Source: an uncultured Opitutia bacterium
GTDB taxonomy: Bacteria > Verrucomicrobiota > Verrucomicrobiia > Opitutales > UBA953
DNA: 10,214 nucleotides
Direction: 5' to 3'
Assembly: GCA_903921665.1 (NCBI GenBank)
Contig: CAIXQT010000382.1
Location: 1 to 10,214 of the forward strand
The first letter of the stretch is position 1, and every line of letters begins with the position of its first letter. A program made the translations under genes and the position numbers. Shown here piece by piece: positions 5,818 through 10,214 of this stretch. The notes beneath the pieces are model-generated. The model saw only the letters and a list, made by a program, of their open reading frames with translations, had not been told where the DNA came from and did no database searches.

Positions 5818-7098
5818 ATGCTTTCCTGCAACAGCCAACCCCGTCAGGTCCTCGTCATCAACGTGGGCGACGAGCTGTTGGATGGCATCCGCGAGAACGG
5901 TCATCTGCTTTGGCTGGGCGAGCATCTCGCGCGCCGCGGCCTGCCGATCACCCGCTCCGTCGTGGTCCGTGACAACGCCGCCGAAATCGCCCGTGTGGTC
6001 GGCGAAGCCTGGGGCGCCTACGACCTCATCGTCACGACCGGCGGCATCGGCCCGACTTCCGACGACCACACCCGCGCCGCCGTGGCCTCCGCGCTCGGTC
6101 TCAAGCTCGAGCACGTCCCGTCCGCCGAGAAGGCGCTGCGCGAGCGCTTCAAGCTTATCGGACGCAAACTTTCGGACGCCGACCTCAGCCAGTGCTTTGT
6201 CCCGGTCGGCGGTGATGCGTTGCCGAATCCGCGCGGCACCGCCCCCGGGGTCTTCTATCACCGCGACGGCAAGGCCCTCGTGATGTTGCCTGGACCGACG
6301 CTCGAGCTGCGTCCGATGTTCGAAGAGGAAGTCGTGCCGCGGCTGCGTGACGTCGGCTGCGCCTGCCAAGGCGAGGCCTATGTCCAGGTGCGCACCTTCG
6401 GCATCGGCGCCGTCCCCCTCGAAGCCATCGTCCGTCCTTTCCTCAAGCCGGGCATGGCGCTTTCGTTCGGCACGCATACCGGCGTGGTCGATGCGCGCAT
6501 CTCATCCGCCGGCAGCGGTTTCACCGCCGATGAGCTTTGCGAGGTCGCCCGCCAGGTCCGCGATGCCGTCGGGCATGACTTCGTCTGCACCGGTCACGCC
6601 TGCCTCGCGACGCTCGTCGTCGAGCAGCTGCGCAGCCTCGAGAAGACGGTCGCCCTCGCCGAGTCCTGTACTGGCGGCCTACTGGCCAATGCTTTCACCG
6701 ACGTCCCGGGTTCCTCCAAGGTCTTCGCCGGTTCGGCGGTCTGCTACGCCAACGACGCCAAGGTGAACTTGCTCGGCATCCCCGAGTGCCTGATCGCCCA
6801 GCACGGTGCGGTCTCGGCCGAATGCGCCGCGGCCATGGCCACCAGCGCCATCGAGAAGTTCGGCTCCGATTACGCCATCTCCGTCACCGGTTATGCCGGC
6901 CCCGGCGGCGGGACCGACGCCGATCCGGTGGGCACCGTCTATCTGGGCTATGCTTCGCCGACCGGCGTCTGGTCCCGTCGCGTGTCCCTTCCTGGCGACC
7001 GTCGGCAGGTCAAGCAGCGGGCCGTGAACACCGCCTTGGACTTCATGCGCCGGAAGCTGAACAAGTACCGCGTCGAAGACCTGATCCACGGGGCTTGA
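5818..7098 (+). CDS. cinA: CinA: MoCF domain fused to nicotinamide mononucleotide deamidase
   Basis: A 426-residue two-domain cytoplasmic protein of usual CinA length. Residues about 10-180 form the MoCF (molybdopterin-binding-like) domain, which in relatives has ADP-ribose pyrophosphatase activity: VGDELLDG (16-23) and TTGGIGPTSDDHTR (73-86). Residues about 265-420 form the PncC-type NMN deamidase: ALAESCTGGLLA (279-290), DVPGSSKVFAGS (295-306), HGAVSAECAAAM (329-340) and VTGYAGPGGGT (356-366). The enzyme returns NMN to the NAD cycle as nicotinate mononucleotide. The usual Lys before PVGTV is Asp here (DADPVGTV); I do not know if this matters. The start is chosen because the domain begins within ten residues. 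No Shine-Dalgarno motif. The older competence role is not implied. Confidence 0.95.
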   Translation: MLSCNSQPRQVLVINVGDELLDGIRENGHLLWLGEHLARRGLPITRSVVVRDNAAEIARVVGEAWGAYDLIVTTGGIGPTSDDHTRAAVASALGLKLEHVPSAEKALRERFKLIGRKLSDADLSQCFVPVGGDALPNPRGTAPGVFYHRDGKALVMLPGPTLELRPMFEEEVVPRLRDVGCACQGEAYVQVRTFGIGAVPLEAIVRPFLKPGMALSFGTHTGVVDARISSAGSGFTADELCEVARQVRDAVGHDFVCTGHACLATLVVEQLRSLEKTVALAESCTGGLLANAFTDVPGSSKVFAGSAVCYANDAKVNLLGIPECLIAQHGAVSAECAAAMATSAIEKFGSDYAISVTGYAGPGGGTDADPVGTVYLGYASPTGVWSRRVSLPGDRRQVKQRAVNTALDFMRRKLNKYRVEDLIHGA

Positions 7099-7117
7099 CG
7101 GCAGGCGTAGCCTGCCG
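7099..7117 (+). terminator. Hairpin directly after the cinA stop
   Basis: CGGCAGGC / GCCTGCCG is a perfect 8-bp stem with loop GTA, beginning at the base after the cinA TGA. There is no following U-tract, so it may be a 3' end stabiliser or another small palindromic repeat rather than a classical intrinsic terminator. Confidence 0.45.
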
Positions 7118-7148
7118 AGGCGCAGGGCTTGGGTTGGGTAATTTATAG

Positions 7149-7208
7149 AGGACTGAGTAGAGTTCTGCGTTGAGGACTGAACGGAGGGCTGAATGGACGA
7201 GACGCAGG
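7149..7208 (+). repeat. 12-bp tandem array leading into copy 3
   Basis: Four units: AGGACTGAGTAG, AGTTCTGCGTTG, AGGACTGAACGG and AGGGCTGAATGG, then ACGAGACGCAGG running into GGGTAGGG. The unit order parallels the array at 4037-4096 (the GCGTTG unit is second in both), so the arrays share a common ancestor rather than arising separately. Confidence 0.85.
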
Positions 7209-7374
7209 GGTAGGGTCGGGACCGCGTCACGACATAGTTGGTTCTAGGTAGGGACGTGATTGCCATCAGGTCCGTTGGCGGACGGATCTTGGAATGGTCG
7301 GTAAACTCGCCTGGCGACCCGCAGTTACCTCTGCGAGCGGCGGCCATGGCAATGGCCGCCCTACCCGAAGCAGA
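7208..7374 (+). repeat. Composite palindromic repeat, copy 3
   Basis: It begins with GGGTAGGG (7208-7215) and a weakly palindromic stretch. A second head, GGTAGGG (7247-7253), opens a 127-bp core (7248-7374) matching copy 1 at the same length. Hairpin 1, GGACGTGA / TCAGGTCC (7252-7273, loop TTGCCA), has one mismatch. Hairpin 2, GGCGGCCA / TGGCCGCC (7339-7360, loop TGGCAA), is perfect. It ends with CCCTACCC (7359-7366) and GAAGCAGA. The ends of the core are conserved with copy 1 while its middle (about 7298-7332) has drifted. Confidence 0.85.
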
Positions 7375-7421
7375 ACCGAAGCTTTTCCCGGTTCCCCGTC
7401 TCCCCTCGGAGCACTGTCTTT

Positions 7422-7472
7422 CCTAGCCCTAGACCTAGCTCTGTCCCTGCGTGCGGCTTCAGGCCGCACGCA
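7422..7472 (+). promoter_or_regulatory. CCTAG triplet followed by a strong hairpin, upstream of holA
   Basis: CCTAG occurs three times at an exact 6-bp step (7422, 7428, 7434). Ten bases later comes a perfect 10-bp stem, TGCGTGCGGC / GCCGCACGCA (7448-7472, loop TTCAG), ending 41 bp before the holA start. No U-tract follows. It could be a leader structure, a repeat or a weak terminator. No promoter was recognised in 7375-7513. Confidence 0.35.
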
Positions 7473-7513
7473 CAAAGGATTGCCACGAGGGGAGAGGGCG
7501 GGAGATTAGGCGC

Positions 7514-8638
7514 GTGCCCGGTTATCTCGCCATCATCGCTGGTAAGGACGAATACCTCGTCGATCAGGACGGTCGTGCCTGCTTCGAGAAGGCGAAGAAG
7601 GCCGCCGGGGCCGACGCCGAAGCCGAAGTCATCTCGGGGCAGATCCTGCGGGTCGACGACGCCCTGACGCTCGAGCTGCAGTTCGCGGAGTCGGTGAAGA
7701 CCTTGTCGATGTTCGGCGGCAAGCGCGTCATCTGGCTGCGCAACTTCAACCTCGTCTCCGATTCCGTCGCGGCGAAGTCCGAGCAGACGAAGGAGAGCCT
7801 CGCGAACATGCTGAAGGTCGCGACCGAGTCCGACCCAGCCGTCTCAATCATCATCTCCGCCACGCCGTATGACGGGCGCCGCAAGGACCTCGTCAATCTC
7901 AAGGCCGACGCCACCGATTTCATCCTGCACGCTTCGCCGTCCAAGAGCCCGTTCGACAAGGGCGACGCGCAGGCCGACGGCCAGGTCGCGCTGGCGATCG
8001 AGCGTTTCAAGGCGCTTGGCGTGAAGGTCGAGCGCGGAGTCCCTGAGGTCATCGTCGGCCGTGTCGGCCAGTCGACCCGCCTCGTGCTCGGCGAATGCGA
8101 GAAGCTCGCGACCTACGCCGGTCCCGGCGGCACCGTCAAGGAATCGGACGTCCACCTCCTCGTGCCGACGTTCGGCGAAGGCGATTTCTTCGAGCCCATC
8201 GAAGCCTTGGCGGCCCGCGACCTGAAGTGGGGCCTTGAGTCGCTTGACCGGTATTTCTTCAACGAGGATTCCAGCCGGCCGCTGCTTTCCGCGCTCCAGA
8301 ACCGCCTGCGCCTCCTTATCCAGATCCGCTGCCTCGCCGACTCCGGAGATTTCCGCGTCAGCGACGCGGGCCTGCCCAAGGGCCAGTTCGAGGCCGCCAG
8401 CGGCCGCCATGGGCCGACCTTCGGCTCCGCGGCGAAATCCTCGGCGAATCTCTTCTCGCAGAACGCCTGGTACGTCAGCAACAAGGTCGCCCCGGCGGCC
8501 GCCCGCTACACGCTTGCCGAACTCGTCGACCTCCAGCTCGCCTGCGCGGACTGTTTCGACGCCTCCAACCGCGGCGAGGACGAGTCGTCCGTCCGCGCGA
8601 TGTTCCTCCGAGCGCTTGCCGTGAAGCGTTCCGCCTGA
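7514..8638 (+). CDS. holA: DNA polymerase III subunit delta
   Basis: Clamp-loader delta subunit, which opens the beta sliding clamp within the DNA polymerase III complex. I take the GTG at 7514, giving 374 residues, because the family pattern begins at once (PGYLAIIAGKDEYLVDQ) and GGGAG lies 10 bp upstream (7499-7503). An upstream in-frame GTG at 7451 lies inside a hairpin and would add unrelated residues. Recognisable features are the N-terminal P-loop-like fold lacking a true ATP site, SMFGGKRVIWLRNFN (65-79), RLVLGECEKLATYAG (189-203) and the helical collar domain (about 225-370). HolA is poorly conserved and usually about 330-350 residues; residues 140-155 and 278-310 look like family-specific insertions. 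purB follows after 19 bp. The assignment rests on overall pattern, not a unique motif. Confidence 0.85.
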   Translation: MPGYLAIIAGKDEYLVDQDGRACFEKAKKAAGADAEAEVISGQILRVDDALTLELQFAESVKTLSMFGGKRVIWLRNFNLVSDSVAAKSEQTKESLANMLKVATESDPAVSIIISATPYDGRRKDLVNLKADATDFILHASPSKSPFDKGDAQADGQVALAIERFKALGVKVERGVPEVIVGRVGQSTRLVLGECEKLATYAGPGGTVKESDVHLLVPTFGEGDFFEPIEALAARDLKWGLESLDRYFFNEDSSRPLLSALQNRLRLLIQIRCLADSGDFRVSDAGLPKGQFEAASGRHGPTFGSAAKSSANLFSQNAWYVSNKVAPAAARYTLAELVDLQLACADCFDASNRGEDESSVRAMFLRALAVKRSA

Positions 8639-8644
8639 TATAAA
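8616..8644 (+). promoter_or_regulatory. Candidate sigma70-type promoter for purB inside the holA 3' end
   Basis: TTGCCG (8616-8621; four of six -35 bases) and TATAAA (8639-8644; five of six -10 bases) are separated by exactly 17 bp. The start would fall near 8651, only about 7 nt before the purB ATG at 8658, so the transcript would be nearly leaderless. That fits the absence of a Shine-Dalgarno motif there. purB may also be read through from holA. Confidence 0.4.
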
Positions 8645-8657
8645 GCCCCTTCTACCG

Positions 8658-10088
8658 ATGGAATCCGACAACGTACCTAATGTCCTCGCCGATCGCTACG
8701 CCTCTCCGGCGATGAAGGCCGTCTGGTCCACCCGCGGCCGCGTGGTCCTCGAGCGCGAATATTGGATCGCCGTCATGAAGGCCCAGCGCGACCTCGGCCT
8801 CGATATCCCTGCCGCGGCGCTCGCGTCCTACGAGAAGGTCAAGGATCAGGTCGACTTCGAATCGATCCGCAAGCGCGAGGAGGAGACCCGCCACGACGTC
8901 AAGGCGCGCATCGACGAGTTCTGCGCCCTCGCCGGTCACCAGCATGTCCACAAAGGCCTGACCAGCCGCGACCTCACCGAATCCGTCGAGCAGCTCCAGG
9001 TCTTCCGTTCGCTCCAGCTCGTCCGCGCCAAGGGCGTGGCCGCGCTCGCCGCGCTCGCCCGTCGCGCGCAGGCCGACCGTGACGTCCTCATCGCCGCCCG
9101 CACACACAACGTCGCCGCGCAGCCCACCACCGTCGGCAAGCGCTGGGCGATGTTCGGCGAGGAATGCCTCCGCGGCATCGCGCAGGTCGACGCCGCGCTC
9201 GCCGCCTTCGCGGCCCGCGGCCTCAAGGGCGCGGTCGGCACGCAGCTCGACCAGCTCACGCTCTTCTCCGGCGACATCGCCAAGGTCTCGCAGCTCGAAG
9301 GCCGCGTGCTCGCGCACCTCGGCATCCCGCACTCGCTCGGCGCCGTCGGCCAGGTCTACCCGCGCTCGATGGACATGGAAGTCGTCGCCGCGTTGCTCTC
9401 CGCCGCGTCCGGCCCGTCGTCCTTCGCCAAGACCCTCCGCCTGATGGCCGGCCATGAGCTCGCCAGCGAAGGCTTCCTGCCCGGCCAGGTCGGTTCGTCC
9501 GCCATGCCACACAAGATGAACGCCCGCACCTGCGAGCGCATCAACGGCTTCCACGTGATCCTGCGCGGCCACCTCGCCATGGCCGCCTCGCTTTCCGGCG
9601 AACAGTGGAACGAAGGCGACGTCTCCTGCTCCGTCGTGCGCCGCGTGCTCCTGCCGGACGCCTTCCTCGCTATCGACGGGCTGTTCGAGGCCTTCCTCAC
9701 CGTGCTCGGCCAGATGGAGGTCAACCGCCCCGTCATCGAGCGCGAGTCGCGCCACTACCTTCCGTTCCTGCTTACGACGACCTTCCTCATGGAAGCCGTC
9801 AAAGCCGGCGCCGGGCGCGAAGAGGCCCACGAGGCCATCAAGGAACACGCCGTGGCCGTCGCCAAGGATCTCCGCTCAGGCAAGACCGAGCGCAACGACC
9901 TCGTCGACCGCCTTGCCGCCGACAGCCGGCTCCGCCTGCCGAAGTCCGTCCTGCTCGATGCCGTGACCAAGGCCGGCGAACTGACCGGCTCGGCCGGGGC
10001 CCAGGTCGACGTGTTCGTGAAGCAGGCCGCGGCCTGGACTCAGAAGGTGCCCGAGTCCGCCCAGGTCAAAGCCGGCCGCATTTTGTAG
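8658..10088 (+). CDS. purB: Adenylosuccinate lyase
   Basis: Fumarase/aspartase-superfamily homotetramer acting twice in purine synthesis: SAICAR to AICAR plus fumarate, and adenylosuccinate to AMP plus fumarate. The 476 residues cover the whole family length. Key motifs are HVHKGLTSRDLTESVEQLQ (96-114), ARTHNVAAQPTTVGKR (147-162, His150 the likely general acid), GQVYPRS (231-237) and the superfamily signature GSSAMPHKMNARTCERINGF (279-298), whose serine is the expected base on the flexible loop. The pattern, including GSSAMPHKMN and QWNEGDVSCSVVRRV, follows the mycobacterial type rather than the short Bacillus or the E. coli type. It is downstream of holA and probably has its own promoter. 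The upstream sequence lacks a Shine-Dalgarno motif. Confidence 0.97.
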   Translation: MESDNVPNVLADRYASPAMKAVWSTRGRVVLEREYWIAVMKAQRDLGLDIPAAALASYEKVKDQVDFESIRKREEETRHDVKARIDEFCALAGHQHVHKGLTSRDLTESVEQLQVFRSLQLVRAKGVAALAALARRAQADRDVLIAARTHNVAAQPTTVGKRWAMFGEECLRGIAQVDAALAAFAARGLKGAVGTQLDQLTLFSGDIAKVSQLEGRVLAHLGIPHSLGAVGQVYPRSMDMEVVAALLSAASGPSSFAKTLRLMAGHELASEGFLPGQVGSSAMPHKMNARTCERINGFHVILRGHLAMAASLSGEQWNEGDVSCSVVRRVLLPDAFLAIDGLFEAFLTVLGQMEVNRPVIERESRHYLPFLLTTTFLMEAVKAGAGREEAHEAIKEHAVAVAKDLRSGKTERNDLVDRLAADSRLRLPKSVLLDAVTKAGELTGSAGAQVDVFVKQAAAWTQKVPESAQVKAGRIL

Positions 10089-10181
10089 GCCTTAACAGGG
10101 GGGTGCGGGCAGGGGAGGGTTTTCCGTGTTGCCAAGGGGGGTGGGGCTTCCCACAACCCACTTTTCAACTCGTTCACTCCC

Positions 10182-10214
10182 ATGTCTTCTCCCCTCATTG
10201 GCAACCTTCTCGTC
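10182..10214 (+). CDS. 5' end of a downstream gene, possibly phosphofructokinase
   Basis: An ATG 93 bp after purB opens MSSPLIGNLLV and runs off the edge. GNLLV near the N-terminus recalls the start of PPi-dependent 6-phosphofructokinases, which continue with a glycine-rich SGGP motif; eleven residues cannot prove this. The gap before it (10089-10181) is G-rich, with one short stem GTGGG / CCCAC (10141-10154) and TTGCCA (10129-10134) as a possible -35 without a good -10. No Shine-Dalgarno motif is present. Confidence 0.4.
   Translation, partial: MSSPLIGNLLV

Noticed and set aside
7238..7426. Small plus-strand frame inside repeat copy 3, also open in part in copy 1
   Set aside because: The similarity between copies follows the DNA palindromes and extends over stems and loops; no protein pattern or start signal supports coding.
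7451..7513. Upstream GTG start for holA at 7451
   Set aside because: It lies inside a perfect hairpin, adds 21 residues unlike the family, and the GTG at 7514 has a GGGAG upstream.
8652..9848. 398-codon minus-strand open frame opposite purB
   Set aside because: Antisense shadow of purB with biased composition and no family pattern.
10141..10154. Terminator after purB
   Set aside because: A 5-bp GTGGG/CCCAC stem without a clean U-tract is too weak.

Overview
The window is a GC-rich bacterial chromosome segment made almost entirely of housekeeping genes, with three copies of a composite palindromic repeat between them. No plasmid, phage, CRISPR or RNA-gene signal was seen. I infer the PVC group, most likely Verrucomicrobiota (Opitutae-like). 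The reasons are the GTAGGG-headed hairpin repeats, the near absence of Shine-Dalgarno motifs and the mix of protein types. No marker gene proves this.

Left part (1-4037): phosphate and lipid genes. A minus-strand pair encodes a DUF47 (PhoU-like) accessory protein and a Pit-type phosphate permease whose C-terminus runs off the left edge. Divergent from it, after a 424-bp intergenic region, a plus-strand pair overlapping by one base (TGATG) encodes a PlcP/LpxH-type metallophosphoesterase and an MGDG-synthase-like glycosyltransferase. Together they look like a cassette that could replace phospholipid with phosphorus-free glycolipid, beside a phosphate importer. This is the most interesting biological hypothesis in the window.

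Middle (4038-7098): a repeat element fills the gap between the converging glycosyltransferase and uvrC genes. uvrC (minus) encodes a short 489-residue UvrC without the usual cysteine cluster or the domain that normally precedes the nuclease core. It diverges across only 46 bp from cinA (plus), a two-domain MoCF/NMN-deamidase protein.

Right part (7099-10214): a third repeat element, hairpins and a CCTAG triplet lead into holA (DNA polymerase III delta), then purB (adenylosuccinate lyase, very like the mycobacterial type), then the first 11 codons of another gene, possibly a phosphofructokinase.

The repeats at 1785-1937, 4037-4245 and 7149-7374 share one layout and one orientation: an array of 12-bp units (AGGACTGAATGG-like), then GTAGGG, a hairpin, a spacer, a second hairpin and CCCTACCC. 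They resemble REP/BIME elements. Copies 1 and 3 have 127-bp cores about 80% identical by hand count, with a compensatory base-pair change in one stem.
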